DNA from: an uncultured Devosia sp.
GTDB lineage: Bacteria > Pseudomonadota > Alphaproteobacteria > Rhizobiales > Devosiaceae
Length of the DNA: 29,656 bases
Direction: 5' to 3'
NCBI GenBank assembly: GCA_913775215.1
Contig: CAJYKO010000032.1
Span: forward strand, 1-29,656
How positions within the stretch are numbered: the first letter of the stretch is position 1; each line of letters opens with the position of its first letter. This document shows positions 14,246 to 22,877 of this stretch, piece by piece. The notes beneath the pieces are model-generated. The model ran no database searches. It was given only the letters and a program-made list of their open reading frames with translations, and had not been told where the DNA came from. A program made the translations under genes and the position numbers.

Positions 14246-16024
14246 TCAGCCGATCGTCGCCAATTGGCGGTAGCGTCCATTGGCAGCAATGAGCTGATCA
14301 TGACTTCCCATTTCGACGATACGTCCTTGTTCCAAGACCACGATCTGATCCGCATGGCGCACTGTCGAGAGACGATGCGCAATGGAGACCACAGTACGAT
14401 TGTGACGCGCAGCAAGCGCTGCGGATAGAGCATTTTCGGTCTGCGGGTCGAGAGCGCTGGTTGCCTCATCGAGCAAAAGCACTCGCGGATTGCGCAGGAT
14501 CGTTCGCGCCAATGATAGCCTTTGTCGTTCGCCACCGGAAAACTGATAGCCCCGCTCGCCGACTTCAGTCCCGATGCCCTTCGGCAGGCTGTTCACCTTG
14601 TCCCAAAGTTGAGCCAGCTTGAGTGCGTCCTCGATTTCGCCCGCAGACGCATCAGGCTTGGCGAACCGCAGGTTTTCTTCGATGCTGGCGTTAAGGAGGA
14701 AGGGATCCTGCGTCACGACTCCGAGGATGTGGGAGAGGCTTTCAAAGCTGAAATCCTTGAGATCGATTCCATCGAGCGTCACCCGCCCGCTGTCGGGATC
14801 ATAAAGGCGCGCCAATAGATAACCCAGCGTGCTCTTGCCCGAGCCCGTGCTGCCGACAATGGCAGTGTGCGTGCCCGCTGGAATGCGCAAATCTACATGA
14901 TCCAGCGTCTGACGCTCGGAAGCCGGATAGGAAAACGATACGTCTTCGAAAACGATGTCGCCACGAACGCCTTCTGCGTCGACCTCGACAGGCGTTGCAG
15001 GTTCGACCAGCGTCGGCTTGGTATCGAGGGTGCCGAAAACCCGCGTCAGCAAAGCGCGTGCCTTGCGCAGTTCAACCCGCGCTTCGAACAATTCGAGCAT
15101 GGGCCAGAGCAGTTGTTCCTGCAGCGCGATCAGCGCAACCAGGGTTCCGATGGAAACACCAAACCCCTGAGCCAGCATCAGCCCGCCGATAAGGAAGGTC
15201 AGCGCCGGCAGGATATCGAGCGCGAACATGATGATGGCGATTTCCCACTGACCCGCCGTGTGGGATCGGAGCTCCAGCCGGGCAACATCGGACGATGTTT
15301 GCCGGAAAAGCCGAACAAGGTGATGGGCACGTCCCATCGTGCGGCCCAGAATGAAGCCACCGGCCGAGAGCGATTCAGTCACCGTCGCCGACATATCGGC
15401 AATGCGCTCCTGCTGCTGGAACGTGATGCGCTCGCGCAGGGCCGCAACGCGATTGTTGAGCCAAAGCAGGATCGGCATGAAGCAAAGCGAGGCCAGCGCC
15501 AGGCGCCAATCAAGAAGGACCATTGCGACTACAGTCGTCAGCACCACGCTGACATTGCGGGCGACGTCGGTCGCGGTATTGGTGAACAGGGATTGGAGCC
15601 CGGCAATGTCGCTCGACATGCGCGACTGCACCTCGCCGGTTCGCGCGGTCGCGAAAAAGGCGAGCGAGAGCGATTGCAGATGCTCGTAAAGCCTCACCCG
15701 CAATTCATGCATGAGCTGCTGCCCGATATGGGTCGAGACATAGGCCTGCAATACGCCTGCGATCGCCGACAGCACGGCAATTCCGATAAGTCCGCTGCAG
15801 AGCCAGACCAGGAGTGTGGCATCACGGGCCGGCAGCGCGTCGTCGATAATGCCGCGCATCATGAACGGCGCCGTCGCTCCCGCTATGCCGGCGATGACGA
15901 TCAGGATAAGGACGATCAGAAGCGCTCGGACATGGGGACGGAAGAGAGCGAGCACACGCCACCAGGGCGTGTGCTGCTGGGCCGCAGCCTCATAATCTGC
16001 GAAGTCGTCGTCGAGGTCATGCAT
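14246..16024 (-). CDS. ABC exporter, MsbA-type fused transmembrane and ATPase domains
   Basis: The 592-residue product has an N-terminal six-helix type-1 exporter domain (about 30-330) and a nucleotide-binding domain. The latter has Walker A GSTGSGKST, Q-loop VVTQDPF, signature FSGGERQRLSLART, Walker B VLLLDEATSALD and switch SIAHRLS, all intact. The start ATG 16024 overlaps the RND-pump stop (ATGCATGA), so translation is coupled. Exporters of this kind act as homo- or heterodimers on lipids or drugs; with only one gene here a homodimer is expected. Coupling to a tripartite RND pump in one operon is uncommon and suggests a shared substrate class. Confidence 0.93.
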   Translation of the reverse strand: MHDLDDDFADYEAAAQQHTPWWRVLALFRPHVRALLIVLILIVIAGIAGATAPFMMRGIIDDALPARDATLLVWLCSGLIGIAVLSAIAGVLQAYVSTHIGQQLMHELRVRLYEHLQSLSLAFFATARTGEVQSRMSSDIAGLQSLFTNTATDVARNVSVVLTTVVAMVLLDWRLALASLCFMPILLWLNNRVAALRERITFQQQERIADMSATVTESLSAGGFILGRTMGRAHHLVRLFRQTSSDVARLELRSHTAGQWEIAIIMFALDILPALTFLIGGLMLAQGFGVSIGTLVALIALQEQLLWPMLELFEARVELRKARALLTRVFGTLDTKPTLVEPATPVEVDAEGVRGDIVFEDVSFSYPASERQTLDHVDLRIPAGTHTAIVGSTGSGKSTLGYLLARLYDPDSGRVTLDGIDLKDFSFESLSHILGVVTQDPFLLNASIEENLRFAKPDASAGEIEDALKLAQLWDKVNSLPKGIGTEVGERGYQFSGGERQRLSLARTILRNPRVLLLDEATSALDPQTENALSAALAARHNRTVVSIAHRLSTVRHADQIVVLEQGRIVEMGSHDQLIAANGRYRQLATIG

Positions 16025-19000
16025 GGGTTGAGCTCGCAGGTGGGAGGTCGGCGGTTTGAGGAACGATCTTCTGCTTGCGGCCAAAGATCGACATGACGAC
16101 GAAGTAGAAAACCGGGACAAAGATCAGCGCAAAGATCGTGGCCGCGATGACGCCACCGAGGACGCCGGTTCCGAGGGCCTTCTGCGTTTCGGCGCTGGCG
16201 CCATGGGCATGAACCAGCGGCATGACACCAAGGGCGAAGGCCAGCGAGGTCATGACGATAGGCCTGATGCGCAGCCGTCCGGCTTCGACGATCGCATCCC
16301 GCAGCGCCCACCCTTCAGCAAGCTTAGCTTTTGCGAATTCGACGATGAGAATGGCGTTCTTGGCGGAAAGCCCGATGACGGTGATGAGGCCGACCTTGAA
16401 GAAGACGTCGTTGGATTGTCCGCCCAGTTGCACAGCTGCAACCGAACCGATGATCCCAAGCGGCACCATCATCATGACCGACAGCGGCACGGTCCAGCTT
16501 TCGTAAAGCGCGGCAAGGACCAGGAAGACGACCAACATCGAGATGGCGATCAACATGGGCATCTGCGCGCCGGACTGACGCTCCTGCAGCGACTCGCCAG
16601 TCCATTCGATGCCAAAGCCTTCCGGCAATTGCTGGACGAGACGCTCGACCTCGGCCATGGCATCGCCATTGGCCACGCCCGGCGCGCCCTCGCCCTGGAG
16701 GGAGTTGGCGAGATAACCGTTGTGCCGGGAAATCTGGGCCGACGCACTGTTCCACTTGGCCGTCACGACTTCGCTCAACGACACCATGCCGCCCTTGTCG
16801 TTGCGGACAAAGAGCTTGAGGACGTCGTCGACATTCATGCGATAGCGCGCATCCGCCTGGACGATCACCTGCTGCAGTTTGCCGCCATTGGAAAAGTCGC
16901 CGACATAGCTCGAGGTGATGGCGGTCGCGAGCGTGTCGCTGATCGACTGGAATGCGACACCGAGAGCCTGCGCCTTGTTGCGGTCGATCTCGAGCTGGAC
17001 ATTTGGACCATTGGGCAAGCTGTTCTGATAAAGGCTCGCAAGCTTGGTCGACTTGCCGGCCAGATCGAGCAACTGGTTCTGGGCCGCCATCAGCGCGTCG
17101 AGCCCCTTCCCGCCGCGATCTTGCAACACGAAGCTGAAGCCCGAGCCGCCGCCAAGTTCGTCGATCGGCGCCGGCAGTGATACCATGACCGAACCTTCCG
17201 GAATATCGGCCATTGCCGCTGTCATGGCTGCAACTTCCGCGCTGGCTGGCATATGGGCGCGGTCTTTCCAATCTTTTAGCGTCACGAAAGCCATGGCCGC
17301 ATTGGACCCCGAGCCCATGAAGCTGAAGCCGTTGATGAGGAGATTTTCCTGTGTCGCCTCGCGTTTCAGGACTTCGGAGTTGAAGAGGCTCGTCACCTTG
17401 TCGGTACGCTCCTGGGTGGCGCCGGCCGGCAGCGTGATCGACACTGTGTAATTGCCCTGGTCTTCGTCAGGCATGAAGGCCGACGGCACCTGCGGGAACC
17501 AGAAAACGAGCGCGCCGACGAGAACGGCGTAGAGCGCCATCATCCGTCCTCCGCGCCGCAGCAGGCCGCCGACGGTCTTGCCGTAGCCACGCGTGACTTT
17601 GTCGACGCCGTTGTCAAAGAGCGCGAAGGGCAGCCACTTATTTTTATGATGATCGACCGGCTTGAGGATCGTCGCACAAAGCGCTGGTGTGAGGGTCAAC
17701 GCCAAGAAGGCCGAAAAAAGGATCGACACCGACATCGACAGCGTGAACTGGCGATAGATGGCGCCCACCGACCCACTGGCCAGACCCATGGGAATGAACA
17801 CGGCGACCAGCACGGCCGTGATGCCAATCACCGCGCCGGTGATTTCCTTCATGGCCTTTCGCGTGGCGTCCCTGGGTGAAAGCCCTTCGGTCGCCATGAT
17901 CCGCTCGACGTTCTCGACCACCACGATGGCATCGTCAACGATGATGCCGATCGCCAGCACCATGCCGAACATGGTGAGGACATTGATCGAATAGCCCGTC
18001 AACTGCATGACCGCAAAAGTGCCGAGCAGAGCGACTGGTGCAACGATGGCCGGGATGATGGTGTAGCGGACGTTCTGCAGGAAGATGAACATCACGGCAA
18101 AGACCAGCGCCATGGCTTCGAGCAGAGTGTAGATCACCTTCTCGATCGACACCTTGATGAACGGCGACGTGTCGAAGGGCAGCGCATAGGACATCCCCTC
18201 CGGCATGGAAAGTTTCAACTCGGCAAGGCGCGCCTTGACCGCATCGGCCGTCGCCACGGCATTGGCGCCGGGCGAAAGCTGAATGGCGGCGCCGGTTGCC
18301 TGATTGCCATTCTGCTGCATGGAAAAGCCGGTTGTCTGCGCACCGATTTCGACGCGCGCAACATCGCTCAGCAGCACCGTAGCGCCGTTGCGCTCGCCCT
18401 TGATGGCGATTTTGCCGAACTCTTCGGTCGTCTTGAGATCGCTGCGCACGGTCAGCGGCACGGTGATCGTCTGGCCCGGCACGGTCGGGCCCGAGCCAAG
18501 TTGTCCCGGCGCAATTTGCAGATTTTGCCCCTGGATGGCCGCGGTCACATCGGCGAAGCTGAGGCCAAGCATTTCAAGCTTGAGCGGGTCGACCCAGATG
18601 CGCATAGCCTTTTCGGTGCCGAACGACTGCAGCCGCCCCACGCCCTTGATGCGCTTGAGTTCGGGGACGATGTATTTGGCGAGATAATCCTCAAGATCGA
18701 GCGCCGAGAAGCGCTTTCCCTCCGAGGTCAGGGTGACGATAGCCAGAAAGCCAGATGTCGCAGATTCAACGGTCAGCCCGCTCTGGCGCACCGAAGCCGG
18801 CAGGCGCGGTTCGACACCTTTCAGGCGGTTCTGCACGTCAACCATGGCAAGCTCGGGGTCGGTGCCCGGCGCGAATGTCAACGTGATATTTGCGCCACCA
18901 GTGCTATCGGCCGAAGAGCCGAAAAAGAGCAAATTCTTGACGCCGGTAAGCTCGCGCTCGATCGGGATGACGACGCCCTCATTGACGGTCTGCGCCGAGG

Positions 19001-19154
19001 CGCCGGGATAGCTCGCCGAGACACTGACGCTTGGCGGCGCGATCGAGGGAAAACGCGCAACCGGTAGCTGCGGGATGGCGATGACGCCGAACAATACGAT
19101 GAACGCGGCCACCACCCACGCAAAGACGGGGCGATCGATGAAAAACTGGGGCAT
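16017..19154 (-). CDS. RND efflux pump inner-membrane subunit, HAE1/AcrB type
   Basis: The 1045-residue product is normal length for the hydrophobe/amphiphile efflux family. It begins MPQFFIDRPVFAWVVAAFIV. The proton-relay Asp pair is in GIIVDDAIVVVENVERIM (helix 4), and FMPDEDQGN lies in the periplasmic porter domain. Twelve membrane helices and two large periplasmic loops are evident from the hydrophobic pattern. It pumps drugs or other amphiphiles from the periplasm to the outer-membrane channel using the proton gradient. It starts 15 bp after the adaptor stop. Confidence 0.96.
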   Translation of the reverse strand: MPQFFIDRPVFAWVVAAFIVLFGVIAIPQLPVARFPSIAPPSVSVSASYPGASAQTVNEGVVIPIERELTGVKNLLFFGSSADSTGGANITLTFAPGTDPELAMVDVQNRLKGVEPRLPASVRQSGLTVESATSGFLAIVTLTSEGKRFSALDLEDYLAKYIVPELKRIKGVGRLQSFGTEKAMRIWVDPLKLEMLGLSFADVTAAIQGQNLQIAPGQLGSGPTVPGQTITVPLTVRSDLKTTEEFGKIAIKGERNGATVLLSDVARVEIGAQTTGFSMQQNGNQATGAAIQLSPGANAVATADAVKARLAELKLSMPEGMSYALPFDTSPFIKVSIEKVIYTLLEAMALVFAVMFIFLQNVRYTIIPAIVAPVALLGTFAVMQLTGYSINVLTMFGMVLAIGIIVDDAIVVVENVERIMATEGLSPRDATRKAMKEITGAVIGITAVLVAVFIPMGLASGSVGAIYRQFTLSMSVSILFSAFLALTLTPALCATILKPVDHHKNKWLPFALFDNGVDKVTRGYGKTVGGLLRRGGRMMALYAVLVGALVFWFPQVPSAFMPDEDQGNYTVSITLPAGATQERTDKVTSLFNSEVLKREATQENLLINGFSFMGSGSNAAMAFVTLKDWKDRAHMPASAEVAAMTAAMADIPEGSVMVSLPAPIDELGGGSGFSFVLQDRGGKGLDALMAAQNQLLDLAGKSTKLASLYQNSLPNGPNVQLEIDRNKAQALGVAFQSISDTLATAITSSYVGDFSNGGKLQQVIVQADARYRMNVDDVLKLFVRNDKGGMVSLSEVVTAKWNSASAQISRHNGYLANSLQGEGAPGVANGDAMAEVERLVQQLPEGFGIEWTGESLQERQSGAQMPMLIAISMLVVFLVLAALYESWTVPLSVMMMVPLGIIGSVAAVQLGGQSNDVFFKVGLITVIGLSAKNAILIVEFAKAKLAEGWALRDAIVEAGRLRIRPIVMTSLAFALGVMPLVHAHGASAETQKALGTGVLGGVIAATIFALIFVPVFYFVVMSIFGRKQKIVPQTADLPPASSTHA

Positions 19155-19169
19155 TTGTTTCGCCTGAAT

Positions 19170-20351
19170 TTAGTGGGTTGCGGCCGGCTCGGCCGCGGGG
19201 GTAGCTGCAGCAACAGGTTGGGTGCCGAACGGAATGGTCCGAACAGGTCCTGCCGCTGACAGCTTGTCCTGCCCCTCAACGACGATGCTGTCGCCAGCCT
19301 TGAGACCACTCGTCACGATGTAGCGGCCCTCGACCAGTTCACCCAAGGTCACCTCTGTCGGCGTTGCCTTTTCTCCCGCGACGACGAAAACGCTGGGCAC
19401 GCCCAAGGTATCGCGCACCACCGCCTGCTGCGGCACGCTGATAGCGTCGGGATAGGTGCCGCGGGGCACGCGCGCCCGGACATACATTCCTGGCAACAGG
19501 CGGCGATCGGCATTGTCCGCTTCAGTCCGCAGGCGAACATTGCCAGTTCCCTCATCGACACTGATATCGGAGAAAAGCGCTTTGGCCGAGATCACGCCAT
19601 CGTCGCCCTCGCCAGCGAGGATTTCGATCGGGATCGTGCCTGCTTCCTTGAGGCCACCCCTTCTCGCCAGACTGCGCAAATGCTCAAGCCGCGAGGCAGG
19701 CTGGCGAATATCGATATGTACGCTGTCGATCTGCTGGATCGTCGCAAGGCTTGTCGAGCTGGTTGCTTCGGCAAGCATGCCCTCGCCCACCGCTGCAGCA
19801 CCGATCTGCCCATCGATCGGCGCCTTGATCGTCGCGAGATCGAGCGATAGGTTCGCTTTCTTGAGCGCGGCCTCGGCCTGGGCCACATCGGCTGCCCCCT
19901 GCGCGCGCTGCGAATTGGCAAGATCATAGGCCTGGTCGCTGATATTGTTGCTGACCTTGAGCGCATCGGCGCGTTCTAACTCTGCCGTCGTCTGCTCGAA
20001 GACGGCCCGAGCCTTCTGGAGCGTGGCTTCGGCGCTGGCCACGTCGGCCGCGTAGCTTGTGGCGTCGAGCGCAAAGAGCGCCTGCCCCTTTTTGACCTCA
20101 GTACCCTCCTCAAAGAGCCGCTTGACGATGAGACCACTGACCTGCGCGCGAACCTCCGCTGTGCGGAAGGCGGAAACACGCGCCGGCAGTTCGTCCCAGA
20201 CGGTGATGGAATTGGCTTGGAGAGTTGCCACCGAAACAAGTGGCGCTCCAGCAGCTTCAGGAGCTGCTGCCTCCTGTTGAGCAGGGGAACAGGCGGCCAA
20301 GGCTGCTACGATCATCAGGGCTGGCAAAATGCGAAACGTCGAAGAACTCAT
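19170..20351 (-). CDS. RND periplasmic adaptor lipoprotein (membrane fusion protein)
   Basis: ATG 20351 is chosen because the signal peptide (LPALMIVAALAAC, lipobox Cys near residue 20) begins just after it; the open frame extends further upstream but overlaps the end of the outer-membrane-factor gene. The product has about 393 residues. The lipoyl halves are VRAQVSGLIVKRLFEEGTEV and LATIKAPIDGQIG, separated by a coiled-coil hairpin rich in Ala, Glu and Lys (about 100-165). A beta-barrel (NVRLRTEADNADRRLLPGMY) and a membrane-proximal domain follow. It joins the RND pump to the outer-membrane factor. The C-terminus is Ala/Pro-rich. Confidence 0.95.
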   Translation of the reverse strand: MSSSTFRILPALMIVAALAACSPAQQEAAAPEAAGAPLVSVATLQANSITVWDELPARVSAFRTAEVRAQVSGLIVKRLFEEGTEVKKGQALFALDATSYAADVASAEATLQKARAVFEQTTAELERADALKVSNNISDQAYDLANSQRAQGAADVAQAEAALKKANLSLDLATIKAPIDGQIGAAAVGEGMLAEATSSTSLATIQQIDSVHIDIRQPASRLEHLRSLARRGGLKEAGTIPIEILAGEGDDGVISAKALFSDISVDEGTGNVRLRTEADNADRRLLPGMYVRARVPRGTYPDAISVPQQAVVRDTLGVPSVFVVAGEKATPTEVTLGELVEGRYIVTSGLKAGDSIVVEGQDKLSAAGPVRTIPFGTQPVAAATPAAEPAATH

Positions 20352-20382
20352 GATGTTTCTCGCAAAAAACTGGGCGGTGCGA

Positions 20383-20505
20383 TCAGCGCAACACGGCGGA
20401 GGAGACAGAAGGCGAGCCGCCCAACACACGGAAAATCTGAACTTCGGTGACCAATTGCTCGAGCCGATTGGCCGACAGCGCCCGATTGGCCGCCCGGCTG
20501 CGCTC
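20383..20505 (-). pseudogene. Displaced C-terminus of the outer-membrane factor after an in-frame TAG
   Basis: Reading through TAG 20508-20506 in the same frame gives ERSRAANRALSANRLEQLV, then TEVQIFRVLGG and a short tail, ending at TGA 20385-20383. This is the expected last periplasmic helix of a TolC-type protein (LDAQER...A...LV...LGG). With it the protein would be about 460 residues, the usual size. Confidence 0.8.
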
Positions 20506-21765
20506 CTACGCATCAAGCCAGACACGCAGGGCAATAGAGCCTGCGCGGTAACGCTCTTCGGTCAGCTTCTCGGCTGATTGCGCGGCCTCGAGCGCAGCCC
20601 GCAACCGATGCGACTTCTGGTTCAGGGTCGTTCGCGCGCTGAGCGCCGGGCCCGTGTCACTAAAGGCCGTCAGCAGCGCCGAGCGGAACTCGGTGACGGC
20701 GAGCTGATAATCCACCTCAGAGACCTTCACCCGCAATTCGCCATCCCGGAAATTGAGGAATGGCAGCGCCAGCCCAGCGCCAAGCGTAGCAATTGGATTG
20801 GAGAGAATTTGAAGAAGTTCGGTGCTGGCCGAGCCGAGATTGCCAGTGAGCGTGATTTGCGGATAAAGGCTTGCCCGTGTGCCATCGACATTGCGCAAGG
20901 CGGCCCGCAGCCGCAGTTCCGCGGCGCGCAGGTCCGGACGGCGCGCGAGCAGATCTGCCCGCAAGCCGGCAGTGATCTGCACCGCCGTGCGGCGCGGCAA
21001 TTGCTGCGGCTCGGCTACAGGATTGGCAACCCCGTTGAGCAAAACACCAAGGGCATTTCGAAGCACGACACGGTTTTGCTCAAGATCGGAGAGCGAGGCG
21101 GCCTGGCTCTCAACCGTCTGACGTATCTCGGCCAATTCCAGCTCTGTTGCTGCGCCCGCTGCAGCCTGGCTTTTGATCAGGTCCTCGACCTGGCGGGCAA
21201 TCTCGAGCGAAGCGCGGGCTGCGCTCAGATCCTGGTTCGTGTAGGCAAGACGCCAATAAGTCTCGATGGTCGAGGCGATGACCGTGGTCCGCGCCGCCTC
21301 CACATCTTCAGCCGAAGCAGCGGCTTGCAATGCCGCCATATCCTTGCTGCTGGCCAAGCGGCCCCAGAGATCGACCTCGTAAGACGCTCCCAGTCCGAGA
21401 CTGAAATTGCTGCTGGCAGCGCTCGTATCGGTCAGGGGCACATTGCCTTGCGCGTTTCCCGTACCGGTGAGCTGAGGAAGCTTCGCCACCCCAGCCAGAT
21501 CCGCCTGCAACAGCGCCTTTCGCACGCGTAGATTTGCCGCGAACAGGTCGTTGTTATTCGCAAGAACCGTCTCGACAAGCTGGTCGAGTTTCGGATCGCC
21601 AAAGCTGCGCCACCACTGCACGGCAGCGACCGGGTTGGAAATTCCTGCACTATCTGTCCAGGCCGATGTATTCGGCAGCGCCGGCCGGACATATTGCGTG
21701 GTGAGGCTCGAGCAGCCCGCCAGCAAAACGGCAGGAAAAGCAATTGCAATTCGGAAAGAGGACAT
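20506..21765 (-). CDS. TolC/NodT-type outer-membrane efflux lipoprotein, truncated by an in-frame TAG
   Basis: The first gene of the efflux operon. A lipoprotein signal ends at LLAGC (Cys about residue 17). The two OEP halves are recognisable: the first contains WWRSFGDPKLDQLV and YEVDLWGRLASSKD, the second LLARRPDLRAAELRLRAA and YPQITLTGNLG. The frame ends after LRVWLDA, where homologues have LLDAQERL, so TAG stands in the place of a Gln codon (CAG). About 41 C-terminal residues forming the end of a tunnel helix are lost. Starts are ATG 21765 or GTG 21768; there is no good ribosome site and an 8-bp inverted repeat abuts the start. Confidence 0.85.
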   Translation of the reverse strand: MSSFRIAIAFPAVLLAGCSSLTTQYVRPALPNTSAWTDSAGISNPVAAVQWWRSFGDPKLDQLVETVLANNNDLFAANLRVRKALLQADLAGVAKLPQLTGTGNAQGNVPLTDTSAASSNFSLGLGASYEVDLWGRLASSKDMAALQAAASAEDVEAARTTVIASTIETYWRLAYTNQDLSAARASLEIARQVEDLIKSQAAAGAATELELAEIRQTVESQAASLSDLEQNRVVLRNALGVLLNGVANPVAEPQQLPRRTAVQITAGLRADLLARRPDLRAAELRLRAALRNVDGTRASLYPQITLTGNLGSASTELLQILSNPIATLGAGLALPFLNFRDGELRVKVSEVDYQLAVTEFRSALLTAFSDTGPALSARTTLNQKSHRLRAALEAAQSAEKLTEERYRAGSIALRVWLDA

Positions 21766-21993
21766 CACTGAACCAGACGCTCATGAACACGACCGGCATC
21801 CGGCCCAAGGTTCAGTCATCAGATCTGTGTGGAGCAATCATCGAGGAATGGTGCAGATTGCGTGGAGATCGAGGCAACGAGCAGTCTGCGGCACCTCGGC
21901 AGGGCAACTTTCGGTCAGCAACGAGGGCGGAGAAGCGATCGTCGCGCGCCCTAACACCGTCTAAAGTCCAGGGGAGCTCTTGCAACGTTGGCT
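21766..21993 (-). promoter_or_regulatory. Leader/promoter region of the efflux operon
   Basis: This 228-bp gap lies between the end of the amine-dehydrogenase operon and the efflux operon. ACTGAACC (21767-21774) and GGTTCAGT (21809-21816) form an 8-bp inverted repeat whose right arm, in the transcript, ends one base before the start codon. In RNA it would make a stem closing a 34-base loop that contains CCGGATGCCGG. It could be an operator for the response regulator or a translational control hairpin. No clear terminator for the upstream operon was found, so read-through is possible. Confidence 0.4.
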
Positions 21994-22437
21994 CTATGGC
22001 CAGGGGTATTCGGCGACGGGATAGCCTTGGGCGATCAAGTCGTGAGCAAGTTGCCGGCGATAGGATACGACATTGCCGACGTCCTCATTCTTGAGTTCGG
22101 CAACCTCTTCCGCCGTAAACGGCTGGTACGTTTCGGGCAACGACTCCCCGGCATAGGTTTCCATGATGTAATTGAGCAGTTCGGCCAATTCATTGTCGCT
22201 AAGACCGGAATTGATGACACCAGGGACATGCAGAAGATAGCGTCTCGTGTCTGGGTTGTGCGTGAAGACACCAACCTTGCCGACGAAGTCGGGGATGCCC
22301 GCCGAAGGCAAACCCGTGCCGTCCTGAAGATGACACCCGAGGCAGCGCAGCACGTAGTTGACGGAGGCCGAGCGCTCGCCAGCCAGCGCGGGCGCTGCGG
22401 AAAGCATCAGAACCGACACGATGACGCGCCCGATCAT
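21994..22437 (-). CDS. Periplasmic monohaem cytochrome c, second of a pair
   Basis: The 147-residue product has a signal peptide (cleavage near ALA-GE, about 19-20) and one haem motif CLGCH (Cys32, Cys35, His36). The region that normally supplies the distal Met reads LLHVPGVINSGLSDNELAELL and has no Met; His60 and His70 are candidates instead, or Met92 in the last helix. Its ATG overlaps the stop of the first cytochrome (ATGA). As last gene of the amine-dehydrogenase operon it probably takes part in electron transfer from the dehydrogenase or from the other cytochrome; a direct role is inferred from position. Confidence 0.85.
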   Translation of the reverse strand: MIGRVIVSVLMLSAAPALAGERSASVNYVLRCLGCHLQDGTGLPSAGIPDFVGKVGVFTHNPDTRRYLLHVPGVINSGLSDNELAELLNYIMETYAGESLPETYQPFTAEEVAELKNEDVGNVVSYRRQLAHDLIAQGYPVAEYPWP

Positions 22438-22877
22438 TGGATGGCCTCCTTGCGGATGGCGCGAAGATCGGCGTGGGAAGGCGGCGACTGACGTGCCGCC
22501 GCAAGCGTCTCGTCTGAGACCTCGAGTGCCAGGCCATTGAGATCGTGGAGCACGTAATCCGCTACGGCCTTGAGTTCTTCATCGGTCATCCAATCCTGCG
22601 GAGGCATGGCCAGACCGATAAACTTCTGTCCACCGGCGGTGATGGTGCCTGTCAGCCCACCGATCATGACACCAGCTATATAATCGGAACTGAGCGGGCC
22701 CAAGCCTGACCATAGTGCCGTGTCGGTCAGCGGCGGTGCAAGGCCAGCTTGTCCTGCGCCCTCAAGCTGGTGGCAGCCGCTGCAATTGTCGACGAAGAGG
22801 GCTTTGCCGGTCTCGTCGGCCATTGCTGGCGCTCCGGAGAGCGCCAGCAACAGGAAGGAAATATTCGCAAGCCTCAT
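22434..22877 (-). CDS. Periplasmic monohaem cytochrome c, first of a pair
   Basis: The 147-residue product has a signal peptide (MRLANISFLLLALSGAPAMA), haem motif CSGCH (Cys32, Cys35, His36) and a probable distal ligand Met91 in IGLAMPPQDWM, a normal class I cytochrome c. Its ATG overlaps the small-subunit stop. In the known aau cluster of Alcaligenes faecalis, a small monohaem cytochrome gene (orf-2) follows aauA in the same place, so this is probably the electron acceptor or an intermediate carrier for the dehydrogenase. Confidence 0.9.
   Translation of the reverse strand: MRLANISFLLLALSGAPAMADETGKALFVDNCSGCHQLEGAGQAGLAPPLTDTALWSGLGPLSSDYIAGVMIGGLTGTITAGGQKFIGLAMPPQDWMTDEELKAVADYVLHDLNGLALEVSDETLAAARQSPPSHADLRAIRKEAIQ

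Noticed and set aside
14867..16096. Long open frame (409 codons) on the plus strand opposite the ABC exporter
   Set aside because: It is antisense to a gene with all ABC motifs, is very rich in Arg, Gln and Gly, and has no ribosome site or domain: a GC-rich shadow. The same holds for the open frames at 16056-17180, 20578-21531, 23129-24073 and 24833-25705.
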